From DASQGA01 sp963722715 (GTDB lineage: Bacteria > Actinomycetota > Thermoleophilia > Gaiellales > Gaiellaceae), in NCBI GenBank assembly GCA_963722715.1, contig CAVROA010000004.1:155455-219454 (forward strand): a DNA stretch of 64,000 bases, read 5' to 3'. Shown piece after piece: positions 37,858 to 46,580 of this stretch. The notes beneath the pieces are model-generated. The model worked only from the letters and a program-made list of their open reading frames with translations, was not told the origin of the DNA and searched no databases. Made by a program: the position numbers and the translations under genes. Positions within the stretch are counted from its first letter, which is position 1. Each line of letters starts with the position of its first letter.

Positions 37858-37860
37858 TGC

Positions 37861-38064
37861 TCAGCCGGCGGAGTCAGCCGGGCCGGTGTCCGGGTCGATC
37901 GCGTCCGAGTCGTCAGTGGAGTCACTGGAGTCGGTCGAATCGGTGTCACCCGTGTCGGTGTCGTCGGAGTCGGCGTCCTGGTCGTCCCCGTCCGCATCGG
38001 CAGCAGCGGCGCCACCCTGCGCGAATGTGCCGGTCTGAATCTCGTCGTCGTTCAAGCTCGTCAT
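37861..38064 (-). CDS. Asp-rich 67-residue ORF before the JmjC gene: peptide or acidic N-terminal extension
   Basis: It starts at ATG 38064 with a strong AAGGAGG ribosome site five bases before, so translation here is well supported. Residues 1-18 look leader-like (LNDDEIQT, ending AQGG). Residues 19-67 have 19 Asp, many Thr/Ser, no Cys, no aromatic and no basic residue, in a D-x and DT/DS pattern. The TGA at 37861 is followed directly by the JmjC frame, one base out of register. Two readings are possible: a separate acidic substrate peptide for the oxygenase, or an acidic disordered head of it, if one base near 37861 is extra as at eight other sites in the window. Confidence 0.6.
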   Translation of the reverse strand: MTSLNDDEIQTGTFAQGGAAAADADGDDQDADSDDTDTGDTDSTDSSDSTDDSDAIDPDTGPADSAG

Positions 38065-38181
38065 CCTGGCCTCCTTCGTCGGCGTAGCGTCGCCAGCCTA
38101 CAGCGTCTCTTTCTCTGCCCAGAAACGCCCGGTCGCGAACGCCTGGGCGAGGTCGAGCAGCGAGCATCTAGGCTCCCGGCC

Positions 38182-39327
38182 GTGGATCTGTACGAGTACC
38201 AGGGCAAGGAGCTCTTCGGCCGCTTTGGGATCCCGGTGAGCGAGGGGCGGCTTGCGAGGTCCCCCGAGCAGGCCCGCGCCGCAGCTGAGGAGCTGGGCGG
38301 GCAGGTGGTCGTCAAGGCCCAGGTGCTCACCGGTGGGAGGGGAAAGGCCGGCGGGATCAAGCTTGCGCAGAAGCCTTTCGAAGCCGGTGAGGCGGCCGAG
38401 CAGATCCTTGGTCTCGACATCAGAGGGCACGTCGTCGAGAAGCTCTGGGTCGAGCGGGCGTCCGAGATCGCCAAGGAGTACTACCTCTCGGTCACGTTCG
38501 ACCGGGGCGAGAAGAAGCCGCTCTTCATGCTGACCACCCAGGGCGGCGTGGACATCGAGGAGGTCGCAGAGCAAAGCCCCGATGCTCTCGCCCGCCTCCA
38601 CGTCGAGCCGCTCGTCGGCTTCCAGCCCTTCCACGCCCGTCGACTCTTCTTCGCCGCGGGGATCGACGATCCGGGCGAGCAGAAGCAGGTCGCCTCGATC
38701 ATCGAGAAGCTCTACCGGGTCTTCGTCGAGTGCGACGCGATGCTCTGCGAGATCAACCCGCTGATCGTGACGCCGGAGGGCGAGGTGCGCGCCCTCGACT
38801 CGAAGTTCACGGTCGACGACAACGCCCTGTACCGCCATCCGGACATCGCGGAGATGCGCGACCACGGCGCGGCGGATCCGCAGGAGCGCCTCGCGCGCGA
38901 GAAAGAGGTCACCTACGTGAAGCTCGACGGCGAGGTCGGGATCCTCGGGAACGGCGCCGGGCTCGTCATGTCCACTCTCGACGTGATCGCCCAGGCCGGC
39001 GGACGGCCGGCGAACTTCTGCGACCTGGGCGGCGGCGGCGATGCGGAGGGCGTCGTAGACGCCCTCGAGGTGATCACGAGCGACAGCCAGGTGCGGTCGA
39101 TCCTCTTCAACATCTTCGGCGGCATCACGCGCTGTGACGAGGTGGCGCGGGGAATCCTCGCTGCCCTCGAGCGGCTGACCATCGAGGAGCCGATCGTCGT
39201 CCGCCTGGACGGCACGAATGCGGAGGAAGGGCGCCGTCTGCTGGTCGAGGCCGCTCCGAAGAACCTCTACGTCGAGGCCACGATGCTGGAGGCCGCGAAG
39301 CGCGCGGTGGAGCTCTCGCGGTCATGA
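38182..39327 (+). CDS. sucC: succinyl-CoA ligase beta subunit
   Basis: 381 residues from GTG 38182 (DLYEYQGKELFGRFGIPV is the normal N-terminus; longer upstream frames are antisense to the JmjC locus). The ATP-grasp domain has VVVKAQVLTGGRGKAGGIKL, and the metal site is in CDAMLCEINPLIVTPEG. The C-terminal domain has FCDLGGGGDAEGV and FNIFGGITRCDEVA, the phosphohistidine-helix contact. With SucD it converts succinyl-CoA to succinate with ATP or GTP formation. Unusually, a methyltransferase gene lies between sucC and sucD, overlapping sucC by four bases. Confidence 0.95.
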   Translation: MDLYEYQGKELFGRFGIPVSEGRLARSPEQARAAAEELGGQVVVKAQVLTGGRGKAGGIKLAQKPFEAGEAAEQILGLDIRGHVVEKLWVERASEIAKEYYLSVTFDRGEKKPLFMLTTQGGVDIEEVAEQSPDALARLHVEPLVGFQPFHARRLFFAAGIDDPGEQKQVASIIEKLYRVFVECDAMLCEINPLIVTPEGEVRALDSKFTVDDNALYRHPDIAEMRDHGAADPQERLAREKEVTYVKLDGEVGILGNGAGLVMSTLDVIAQAGGRPANFCDLGGGGDAEGVVDALEVITSDSQVRSILFNIFGGITRCDEVARGILAALERLTIEEPIVVRLDGTNAEEGRRLLVEAAPKNLYVEATMLEAAKRAVELSRS

Positions 39328-39962
39328 GCTCCGTCTGGGACGACCGGGCGCAGGCCTACCGGGAGAGCGAGGCGCACCGGGAGGGGCCCGACCTCGATCT
39401 CGTGGTCGACTGGGCCGCGGGCGCGCGCACCGCCCTCGATGTCGCGACCGGCGGCGGACACGTCGCCCGGCGCCTTCGAGAGGCCGGGCTCGACGTGGTC
39501 ACCACCGACCGCTCCCCCGGCATGGAGCCCGACGTCCTCTGCCCGGCCGAGGACCTGCCTTTTGCGGACGGGAGCTTCGACGTTGTCGCCTGCCGGGTCG
39601 CGGCCCATCACTTCGACGACGTCGGCGCGGCGATCCGGGAGATGGCCCGTGTGGCGGCTGACCGAGTCCTCGTCGTCGACAACCTGTTCATGAGCGACGA
39701 CGCCGAGGAAGCCGATCGCGTCCGGGACGCTTCGCACGTCCGCAACTACACCGAGGCCGAATGGCGTGGCTTCTTCGAGGCGGCGGGCCTTCGGGTCGAC
39801 GAGGTCAGGCACTTCGACAAGCCGATCGAGTTGGCGCCCTGGCTCGAGCGGGCCGGGTGTGCGGGCGAGGAAGCCGAGCGCGTTCGCTCGCTCCTGGCCG
39901 ACCGGATCGACGGCGACTGGATCCGGCTCGACCGGATCGCGCTGCGGGGGTCTGGGACGTAG
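39324..39962 (+). CDS. class I SAM-dependent methyltransferase inserted between sucC and sucD
   Basis: 212 residues. SAM-binding motif I is TALDVATGGGHVARRLREAG, the acidic residue of motif II is VVTTDRSPGM, and later motifs are LPFADGSFDVVACRVAAHHF and RVLVVDNLF, a UbiE/type 11 pattern. It starts inside the sucC stop (ATGA) and its TAG shares one base with the GTG of sucD (TAGTG). All three must be co-translated. No known link joins this family to succinyl-CoA ligase; the target is unknown. Confidence 0.9.
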   Translation: MSSVWDDRAQAYRESEAHREGPDLDLVVDWAAGARTALDVATGGGHVARRLREAGLDVVTTDRSPGMEPDVLCPAEDLPFADGSFDVVACRVAAHHFDDVGAAIREMARVAADRVLVVDNLFMSDDAEEADRVRDASHVRNYTEAEWRGFFEAAGLRVDEVRHFDKPIELAPWLERAGCAGEEAERVRSLLADRIDGDWIRLDRIALRGSGT

Positions 39963-40840
39963 TGGCGATCATCGTCGACGGAGAGACGCGCCTCGTCGTC
40001 CAGGGGATCACCGGGCGCGAGGGCTCCTTCCACGCGACCCGGAACAAGGCCTACGGGACGAAGGTCGTCGCCGGGGTGACGCCTGGGAAGGGCGGTGAGG
40101 ACGTCGAGGGGATCCCCGTCTTCGACACGGTGCAGGACGCGGTCTCGCAGACCGGCGCCAACACCGCCATGGTCTTCGTACCCGCGCGCTTCGCCGCGGA
40201 CGCGATGTTCGAGGCGGTCGACGCGGGCATCGCCACGGTCATCTGCATCACCGAGGGGATCCCGGCCCACGACATGCTGCGTGTTTACAACCACGTGCGG
40301 CCGCTCGGGATCACCCTGATCGGCCCGAACTGCCCGGGAGCGCTCTCTCCCGGGAAGGCGAACGTGGGGATCATTCCCGCCGAGATCTTCAGCGAGGGGA
40401 ACGTCGGGCTCGTGAGCAGATCCGGCACGCTGACGTACCAGATCGGCCACGAGCTGACACAGCTCGGTGTGGGGCAGTCGACTATCGTTGGAATCGGGGG
40501 GGACCCCGTCGTCGGGTCGTCGTTCATCGACGTCCTCGGCCGCTTCCAGGACGACCCGGAGACGGAGATCGTCGTGATGGTGGGGGAGATCGGAGGCGCC
40601 GAAGAGGAGAAGGCGGCGGCCTTCATCGAGGCAGAAATGACGAAGCCCGTCATCGCCTACATCGCCGGCTTCACGGCGCCGCCAGGGAAGACGATGGGGC
40701 ACGCGGGCGCCATCATCTCCGGGTCGGCGGGAACGGCCCAGGCGAAGAAGGAGGCCCTCGAGGCCCACGGGGTCCAGGTCGGGACGAACCCGACCGAGGT
40801 GGCGCAGCTGGTCGCCGAGCGTGCCGGCTCCCTGGCCTGA
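39962..40840 (+). CDS. sucD: succinyl-CoA ligase alpha subunit
   Basis: 292 residues from GTG 39962. CoA-binding GITGREGSFHATRNKAYGTKVV opens the protein, VPARFAADAMFEAVDAGIATVICITEGIP follows, and LIGPNCPGALSPGKANVGIIP is conserved. The active-site His is in GKTMGHAGAIISGSAGTA. It forms the heterodimer with SucC in the citric acid cycle. It is the third gene of the overlapping sucC-methyltransferase-sucD unit. Confidence 0.96.
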   Translation: MAIIVDGETRLVVQGITGREGSFHATRNKAYGTKVVAGVTPGKGGEDVEGIPVFDTVQDAVSQTGANTAMVFVPARFAADAMFEAVDAGIATVICITEGIPAHDMLRVYNHVRPLGITLIGPNCPGALSPGKANVGIIPAEIFSEGNVGLVSRSGTLTYQIGHELTQLGVGQSTIVGIGGDPVVGSSFIDVLGRFQDDPETEIVVMVGEIGGAEEEKAAAFIEAEMTKPVIAYIAGFTAPPGKTMGHAGAIISGSAGTAQAKKEALEAHGVQVGTNPTEVAQLVAERAGSLA

Positions 40841-40955
40841 CCGCGCCCCTTCGACTACCTCGCTGCGTGTGCGTCTGAAGTGGTACGGGCGGGGGTCTCG
40901 GCCGCTCCCGCCCGCAGCTCTAGCGCCGGCGGATCGGCTGAGTAAACTGACCCGC

Positions 40956-42056
40956 ATGGGTCTGGTGTCGTTCGCGCGTGGAATCCCTGGACCAGATCTC
41001 TTGCCCGTCGACGGCTTCGGAGAGGCTGCGAGGGCAGCAGTGGAGCGCGACGGCCGGACGATCCTGAACTACGGCCCGCCGGGCGGCTACGGCCCGCTCC
41101 GGGAGTGGATCGCCGATCGCCACGACGTCGAGCCTTCCCGCGTCCTCGTGACGAACGGATCGCTGCAGGGCTTCAACTTCGTGATGCGGCGGTTGCTCGG
41201 TGAGGGCGGCCGCGCGATCGTGGAGGCGCCGAGCTACGACCGGACGCTGCTGACGCTCCGCGCCCTGGGCGCGGAGGTCGAAGCGCTTCCCCTTCGGGAC
41301 GACGGCCTCGATGTCGGCGCACTCTCCAACTCCCTTGCGCGCCACGGTCCGCCGCGCGTCGTCTACACGATTCCCACGTTCCAGAACCCGAGCGGCCGCA
41401 CCCTGTCCTTGGAGAACCGCCGCACGCTGGCCGGGCTCGTCGGCGAGCACGAGCTGCTCGTCTACGAAGACGATCCGTACGGCGGCGTGCGCTTCGAAGG
41501 GGAGCACCTTCCGACGCTGTTCGAGCTGACGGACGGCGTCGGCATCATCTACTCGTCCTCGTTCTCGAAGACGGTCGCCCCCGGGATCCGGGTCGGCTAT
41601 GCCGTACTCCCCGAGGAGCTCGTCAAGCCCGTCGAGGCGATCGCCGCCGAGACATACATCTCGCCGTCGATCTTCGTCCAGGGCGCGCTCTACGAGTTCG
41701 TCGCCTCGGGCGGATTCGACACGGCTCTCGCGCGCGTGCGTGACGGTCTGCGGGAACGCCGGGATGCGATGATCGAGGCGCTCGAGCAAGAGCTCCCCGA
41801 GGGCTCGACCTGGAACCGGCCGGAGGGTGGGTACTTCCTGTGGGTCGACTTCCCGGCCGGCGTCGACTCGGCTGCTCTCCTCGAGCAGGCGACCGAGGCG
41901 GGGGTCACCTTCGTGAAGGGGGCCGACTTCTTCCTCGGCGAGGGCGGGGAGGATTCCGCGCGTCTCGCCTTCAGCTTCGCAACGCCCGATGAGATCCGAG
42001 ACGGCATCGCAAAGCTCGGCCTGCTCGTCCGCGAGCGCCTTGCCGTCGCTGCTTAG
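40956..42056 (+). CDS. class I/II PLP aminotransferase (2-aminoadipate aminotransferase-like)
   Basis: 366 residues from ATG 40956. FARGIPGPDLLPVDGF, NYGPPGGYGPLREWIADRH, and VTNGSLQGFNFVMRRLLGEG place it with the MocR-related aminotransferase domain, here without the GntR part. The PLP Lys is in YSSSFSKTVAPGIRVGY, and the PLP-binding Asp/Tyr in VYEDDPYGGVRF. YTIPTFQNPSGRTLS is the usual substrate loop. The amino donor could be aromatic amino acids, valine or 2-aminoadipate. It lies 115 bases after sucD and may be separate. Confidence 0.9.
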   Translation: MGLVSFARGIPGPDLLPVDGFGEAARAAVERDGRTILNYGPPGGYGPLREWIADRHDVEPSRVLVTNGSLQGFNFVMRRLLGEGGRAIVEAPSYDRTLLTLRALGAEVEALPLRDDGLDVGALSNSLARHGPPRVVYTIPTFQNPSGRTLSLENRRTLAGLVGEHELLVYEDDPYGGVRFEGEHLPTLFELTDGVGIIYSSSFSKTVAPGIRVGYAVLPEELVKPVEAIAAETYISPSIFVQGALYEFVASGGFDTALARVRDGLRERRDAMIEALEQELPEGSTWNRPEGGYFLWVDFPAGVDSAALLEQATEAGVTFVKGADFFLGEGGEDSARLAFSFATPDEIRDGIAKLGLLVRERLAVAA

Positions 42057-42066
42057 CTACTAGCCG

Positions 42067-42255
42067 CTAGGCCGCTGCGTAGACGCGCTGGTCGGCCTGG
42101 ACGGGCCGGGCGACGAGTGTCGGCTGCCGCGGCGGATCGAGCTTTCCCGCCTGTGCGTGCCGGAAGGTCGGGCAGGGGGTGTTCCCGGCAATCGCACACA
42201 ACTCAGCCCGCCTGAAGAAGCAATCGTCGCAGCTGAGTGCCCGCCTGTCTGCCAT
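42067..42255 (-). CDS. small Cys-rich protein of a conserved actinobacterial type
   Basis: 62 residues from ATG 42255: MADRRALSCDDCFFRRAELC then AIAGNTPCPTFRHA, and a Pro/Arg-rich tail. Four Cys (C-x2-C-x8-C-x7-C) suggest a metal site or disulfides. A TAGTAT -10-like element lies 12 bases before the ATG and there is no ribosome site, so a leaderless transcript is likely. It converges on the aminotransferase gene with a ten-base gap. Function unknown; I recall similar short proteins in actinobacterial genomes but cannot name the family. Confidence 0.58.
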   Translation of the reverse strand: MADRRALSCDDCFFRRAELCAIAGNTPCPTFRHAQAGKLDPPRQPTLVARPVQADQRVYAAA

Positions 42256-42370
42256 CCCGAAGGAGGGAATACTAGGGTCTGCGGGACGTACAGGAGGCGT
42301 TGCTAGAACGGAGAACACCGCAATTTGCGGGGATTTTCAGGAAGGACAACGAAACCGTTGTCTCATCAGG

Positions 42371-43376
42371 CTACGCTCCTGTTGCCAGCGTCGCCAACGC
42401 TTCCTTGAAGTTCGAGACGGCCACGATGCGCAGGCCGTCGGCATAGCGCCTCGCCTCGGCCGCGTTTGCGTCGGGCACCAGGAACAGGTCGGCCCCGGCC
42501 TGTCGGGCCCCGATGGTCTTCTGCTCGATGCCCCCGATCGGGTCCACCTTTCCGTCGAGTTGAATCGCACCGGTTGCTACCACCGTCTTCCCATGGTCGA
42601 GATCGCGCCCGAGCTCGTCCACGATGTCGAGCGCGAAGGCAAGGCCTGCGGAGGGGCCGCCGATGTTCCCCGCCTCGATCTTCACGGCAACGGGCAGCTC
42701 GATGTCCGCGCTCGGCGCGATCTGAACGCCGAAGACGGCTCGCTCCGGATCTTCGGGATTGGCTCTCGTGCCGACGGTGACCTCTTTCCTCGTGTTGCCC
42801 CGGTCGACCACGAGCTGCACGTCCTCTCCGGGCTCGACCTTCACGCATGGCGTTCTGGAGGTCCTCGAACGTGCGGATCTGGGAGCCGTCCGCCCGCACG
42901 ATCACGTCGCCGATCTCGAGCTTTCCGTCCGCGGGAAAGCCCGGCCGGATCAACGTGACCTCGACGCCGTTCGGCTTGATCTCGACCTTCCTTCCGAGGC
43001 TTCGAAGCGCCACCGCGGCCGCGACCTGCTGGGAACGCGACATTTCGTTGAGACTGCTCTCTCGCCGTTGCTCGTCGCTGACGCCGACCGGGTTCACCTG
43101 CTCGGCGGGCACGAGGCTCGACCCTTCTTCGATCCCGGGGAAGATGCGCTCGAGGATGGATGCTTTCCGGACGAGGACGTCGACCATGTAGATGCCGCCG
43201 GCGCTGTCGTCCTTCTTCTTCTCACCCGGAACCCGGACGAGCGGATCGGCCGGGCGCGCCCGGTCGGGCAGGACGAGGTAGTGGTCAGACGGGATGACGT
43301 ACAGCGCGCCCGCCACCGCGGCGACGACGGCGAGCACCACCACAGGCGAGCGCCATCCGCGGAGAAGCCTTGGCAC
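42371..43376 (-). CDS. membrane-anchored PDZ-Lon (S16) protease, frameshifted
   Basis: About 334 residues when joined. An N-terminal membrane anchor (VVVLAVVAAVAGALYVI) leads to a YlbL-like region and a PDZ domain (LIRPGFPADGKLEIGDVIVRADG). A frame change near 42845-42851 leads to the Lon proteolytic domain: EAGNIGGPSAGLAFALDIVDEL with the catalytic Ser, and PIGGIEQKTIGARQAGADLFLVP with the catalytic Lys. The net shift is +1, not in an obvious homopolymer. YlbL-type proteases act at the outer face of the membrane on unfolded or regulatory proteins. It lies 39 bases before mdh on the same strand. Confidence 0.82.
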
Positions 43377-43415
43377 CGAGCGATCGTAGCCGGGCGCCGC
43401 GGACCCGAGCGCCGG

Positions 43416-44339
43416 TCAGCCCGTGAGCACTCCCACCACCTCGCGCACTGCGCCTGCGGAGCCGGCGAGCTCCTCCTGTTCGGCTTCGCTGAGCTCGAGC
43501 AGGACGATCTCCTCGACTCCGTCGGCGCCGAGCTTCACCGGCACACCGATGTAGAGGCCGTCGATTCCATACTCGCCCTCGAGGAAGGCGGTGCACGGGA
43601 GCACGCGCTTCTGGTCGAGCACGATCGAGTCGACCATCTGCGCGACCGCGGCGCCAGGCGCATACCAGGCTGAGGTTCCGAGCAGCTTCACGATCTCGCC
43701 GCCGCCCTTGCGCGTCCGCTCCACCATCGCCTCGATGCGGTCGTCGGAGACAAGCTGTGTGAGCGGGACGCCGCCGACCGTGGTCGCCGAGACCACCGGC
43801 ACCATCTGGTCGCCGTGCCCGCCCAGCACCATCGCGGTCACGTCCTTGACCGACGCACCGGTTTCCCACGCGATGAAGGTCGAGAAGCGAGCGGTGTCGA
43901 GGATCCCGGCCATGCCGAAGACCCGTTCCTTCGGCCAGCCGGTGACCTTGTGGGCGACATGGCACATCGCGTCGAGTGGGTTCGAGACGACGATCAGGAT
44001 CGCGTCCGGCGATTGCGCCGCCGCTGCCTCGGCAACGGACCCGACAATCTTCTCGTTCGTGGTCACGAGATCGTCTCGGCTCATGTCGCCCGTCCGGGGG
44101 ACGCCCGCAGTCACGACGACGACCTCCGAGCCCGCGGTCTCTTCGTAGCCGTTCGTTCCGAGGACACTCGGCTCGTAGCCGAGCACGGCGGCGGCCTGGT
44201 CGATGTCAAGAGCCTTGCCCTGCGGCAGGCCCTCCTTGATGTCGACGAGGACGACCTCCGCGTAGTCCCGCCGGGCGATCTCCTGCGCGACCGTGGCACC
44301 GACGTTGCCGGCCCCCACCACCGTGATCTTCCGTCTCAA
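43416..44339 (-). CDS. mdh: malate dehydrogenase (LDH-like type)
   Basis: 307 residues from TTG 44339, which overlaps the isocitrate dehydrogenase stop (TTGA). NAD loop KITVVGAGNVGATVAQEIA, acidic VDIKEGLPQGKALDI, substrate loop VPRTGDMSRDDL (Arg pair, favouring malate over lactate), catalytic GGHGDQMVP with the His, and NPLDAMCHVAHKVTGW. The longer open frame upstream is antisense noise over icd. It oxidises malate to oxaloacetate in the citric acid cycle, in one unit with icd. Confidence 0.95.
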   Translation of the reverse strand: MRRKITVVGAGNVGATVAQEIARRDYAEVVLVDIKEGLPQGKALDIDQAAAVLGYEPSVLGTNGYEETAGSEVVVVTAGVPRTGDMSRDDLVTTNEKIVGSVAEAAAAQSPDAILIVVSNPLDAMCHVAHKVTGWPKERVFGMAGILDTARFSTFIAWETGASVKDVTAMVLGGHGDQMVPVVSATTVGGVPLTQLVSDDRIEAMVERTRKGGGEIVKLLGTSAWYAPGAAVAQMVDSIVLDQKRVLPCTAFLEGEYGIDGLYIGVPVKLGADGVEEIVLLELSEAEQEELAGSAGAVREVVGVLTG

Positions 44340-45424
44340 ACCCTGACTCCCATCTTGTCGATGACGGCGTCCGCGACCTCGCTCGTCCCGACTGCGGTCG
44401 GATCGTCGCGGCGCTCTTTCATGTCGTAGGTGACGCTTCGGCCCTCGGCGATGACCGCGGCGATCGCCGACTCGAGCCGGTCGGCGGCCTCGGTCTCCTC
44501 CAGGTGGCGCAGCATCATGACGCCCGAAAGCATCATCGCCATCGGGTTGACCCTGTTCTGACCCTTGTACTTCGGTGCCGACCCGTGCGTGGGCTCGAAG
44601 ACCGCCGCGTGCGTGCCGAAGTTTCCACCCGGCGCGAGTCCGAGGCCTCCGATCAGGCCCGCGGCGAGATCGGAGACGATGTCGCCGTAGAGGTTCGGGA
44701 GGACGAGAACGTCGTACTCCTCGGGGCGCTGCACGAGTTGCATCGAGAGGTTGTCGACGATCCGGTCCTCGAACTCGATGTCGCCGTTCTCGCTTGCCAC
44801 CTCGCGGGCGACCTGCAAGTAGAGGCCGTCGGTGAACTTCATGATGTTGGCCTTGTGGACGGCAGTCACCTTGCCCCGGCCGTTTCGCCGCGCGTAGTCG
44901 AACGCGAACTCGACGATGCGGCGCGCTCCCGACACCGAGATCGGCTTGATCGAGATGCCTGAGTCGGGCTTGACCGAGCCTCCGCGCTCCGCGATCCACG
45001 CGATCAGCTCGCGGGTCTCGTCGGCGCCCTGCTCGAACTCGATGCCGGCGTAGAGATCCTCGGTGTTCTCGCGCACGATGATGAGGTCGACGGCGTCGTA
45101 TCGAGAGCGGACGCCCGGATAGCTCTTACAGGGGCGAACCTGGCCGTAGAGATCGAGGGCCTTGCGGAGCGCGACGTTGACGGAGCGGAACCCCACTCCG
45201 ACGGGAGTCGTGATCGGTCCCTTGATGGCGACGCCGTTCCCCCGAATCGAGTCGAGGACATGGTCGGGAAGCGGGTTGCCGCCGTTTTCGTCCATGACGT
45301 CGGCGCCGGCGTGCTGCACGTCCCAATCGATCGCGGCACCGCTCGCGTCGATCACGCGTCGCGTTGCCTCTGCGATCTCCGGTCCCGTGCCGTCCCCCGG
45401 AATCAGGGTCACTCGGTGAGGCAT
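44336..45424 (-). CDS. NAD-dependent isocitrate dehydrogenase-type beta-decarboxylating dehydrogenase
   Basis: 362 residues from ATG 45424 (HRVTLIPGDGTGPEIAEATRR is the usual N-terminus). Substrate and metal sites are IIVRENTEDLYAGIEFEQ, VTAVHKANIMKFTDGLYL, LPNLYGDIVSDLAAGLIGGLG and the NAD-contacting AVFEPTHGSAPKYKGQN. The protein belongs to the isocitrate/isopropylmalate/homoisocitrate group. Placement between mdh and citrate synthase supports isocitrate dehydrogenase. It is divergent from citrate synthase with a 73-base shared upstream region. Confidence 0.9.
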   Translation of the reverse strand: MPHRVTLIPGDGTGPEIAEATRRVIDASGAAIDWDVQHAGADVMDENGGNPLPDHVLDSIRGNGVAIKGPITTPVGVGFRSVNVALRKALDLYGQVRPCKSYPGVRSRYDAVDLIIVRENTEDLYAGIEFEQGADETRELIAWIAERGGSVKPDSGISIKPISVSGARRIVEFAFDYARRNGRGKVTAVHKANIMKFTDGLYLQVAREVASENGDIEFEDRIVDNLSMQLVQRPEEYDVLVLPNLYGDIVSDLAAGLIGGLGLAPGGNFGTHAAVFEPTHGSAPKYKGQNRVNPMAMMLSGVMMLRHLEETEAADRLESAIAAVIAEGRSVTYDMKERRDDPTAVGTSEVADAVIDKMGVRV

Positions 45425-45497
45425 CGGGGCCTGATTGTATGCGGGCCGTCCGGGTACAACGCTCAGGTACCGTGCCCGCTGAGATGAGAGGGAGCAG

Positions 45498-46580
45498 ATG
45501 AGCGAGTTCAAACCCGGCCTCGAGGGCGTGGTCGCCATCCAGACCGAGATCGCCGAGCCGGATAAGGAGGGCGGTGCGCTTCGCTACCGCGGAGTCGACA
45601 TCGAGGAGCTCGTCGGCCATGTGCCCTACGAGAAGGTCTGGGGCCTGCTCGTCGACGAGAGCTTCGAGCCGGGCATGCCGGATCCGGAGCCGTACGAGCC
45701 GAAGGGACTGAGCGGCAACGCTCCCTCCGACCTCCAGGCCGAGACGGCGCATCTCTCCAGCGAGTGGGGGCTCGGCAAGATCGTCGACATCGACGAGTCC
45801 CAAGCGCGGGACGACCTGGCCCGCCTTTCGGCGCAGATGATGTCGATCGTGGCGAAGTCGGCTGCGGTGGCCGAAGGTCGTGAGCCCGCCCCCGACGACG
45901 TCGTCGCCGCCGGCGACTCCGCGGCGGAGAAGTTTCTCCTGCGCTGGCGGGGTGAGGCAGACCCGGACCACGTGAAAGCCATCGACACCTACTGGATCTG
46001 CACCGCCGAGCACGGGCTGAACGCCTCCACGTTCACTGCGCGGATCACCGCGTCGACCGGGGCTGACTGCGGTGCCGCGATGTCCGCGGCCGTCGGGGCG
46101 CTCAGCGGGCCGCTTCACGGCGGCGCGCCGGCTCGCGTGCTGCCGATGCTCGACGAGGTGGCGCGGACGGGGGACCCGGAGGCCTATGTCAAGAGGATCC
46201 TCGACAGCCACGGGAAGATCATGGGCTTCGGCCATCGCATCTACCGGGCGGAGGACCCGCGCTCTCGCATTTTGAAGCGGACGGCACAGGAGCTCGGGTC
46301 GCCCCGGTTCGAGGTCGCCGAGGCACTCGAAGAGGCTGCACTCGCCGAGCTGCGCCAACGAAAGCCCGATTACGTAATCGCCACGAACGTCGAGTTCTAT
46401 TCGGCCGTCGTCCTCGACCTGGCCGAGGTTCCACCCGACCTGACGCCGGCCATGTTCGCCTGCTCCCGGGTCGCCGGCTGGGCCGCTCACATCCTCGAGG
46501 AGAAGCGCACCGGAAGGTTGATCCGGCCCTCGGCGCAGTACGTCGGACCCGGGCAGCGCTCGATCGCTTCGGTCGGCTAA
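45498..46580 (+). CDS. gltA: citrate synthase
   Basis: 360 residues. The beginning FKPGLEGVVAIQTEIAEPD and LRYRGVDIEELV are typical of the short citrate/methylcitrate synthases. The first catalytic His is in TAEHGLNASTFTARI, the second in LHGGAPARVLPMLDEV/GFGHRIYRAEDPRS, and the catalytic Asp lies in the VEFYSAVVLDLAEVPPDL region. A GAGAGGGAG ribosome site precedes the ATG. Condenses oxaloacetate and acetyl-CoA. 2-Methylcitrate synthase activity cannot be excluded, but the neighbours are citric-acid-cycle genes. Confidence 0.93.
   Translation: MSEFKPGLEGVVAIQTEIAEPDKEGGALRYRGVDIEELVGHVPYEKVWGLLVDESFEPGMPDPEPYEPKGLSGNAPSDLQAETAHLSSEWGLGKIVDIDESQARDDLARLSAQMMSIVAKSAAVAEGREPAPDDVVAAGDSAAEKFLLRWRGEADPDHVKAIDTYWICTAEHGLNASTFTARITASTGADCGAAMSAAVGALSGPLHGGAPARVLPMLDEVARTGDPEAYVKRILDSHGKIMGFGHRIYRAEDPRSRILKRTAQELGSPRFEVAEALEEAALAELRQRKPDYVIATNVEFYSAVVLDLAEVPPDLTPAMFACSRVAGWAAHILEEKRTGRLIRPSAQYVGPGQRSIASVG

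Noticed and set aside
37867..38015. JmjC protein starting at an ATG or GTG inside the Asp-rich ORF (Thr/Pro/Arg-rich N-terminus)
   Set aside because: That N-terminus is just the +1 frame of the Asp/Thr repeat and no ribosome site precedes those starts; kept only as the less likely alternative.
44340..44999. N-terminal extension of the malate dehydrogenase frame by about 220 codons
   Set aside because: It is the out-of-frame shadow of the isocitrate dehydrogenase gene; the natural start KITVVGAGNVG lies at the TTG overlapping its stop.
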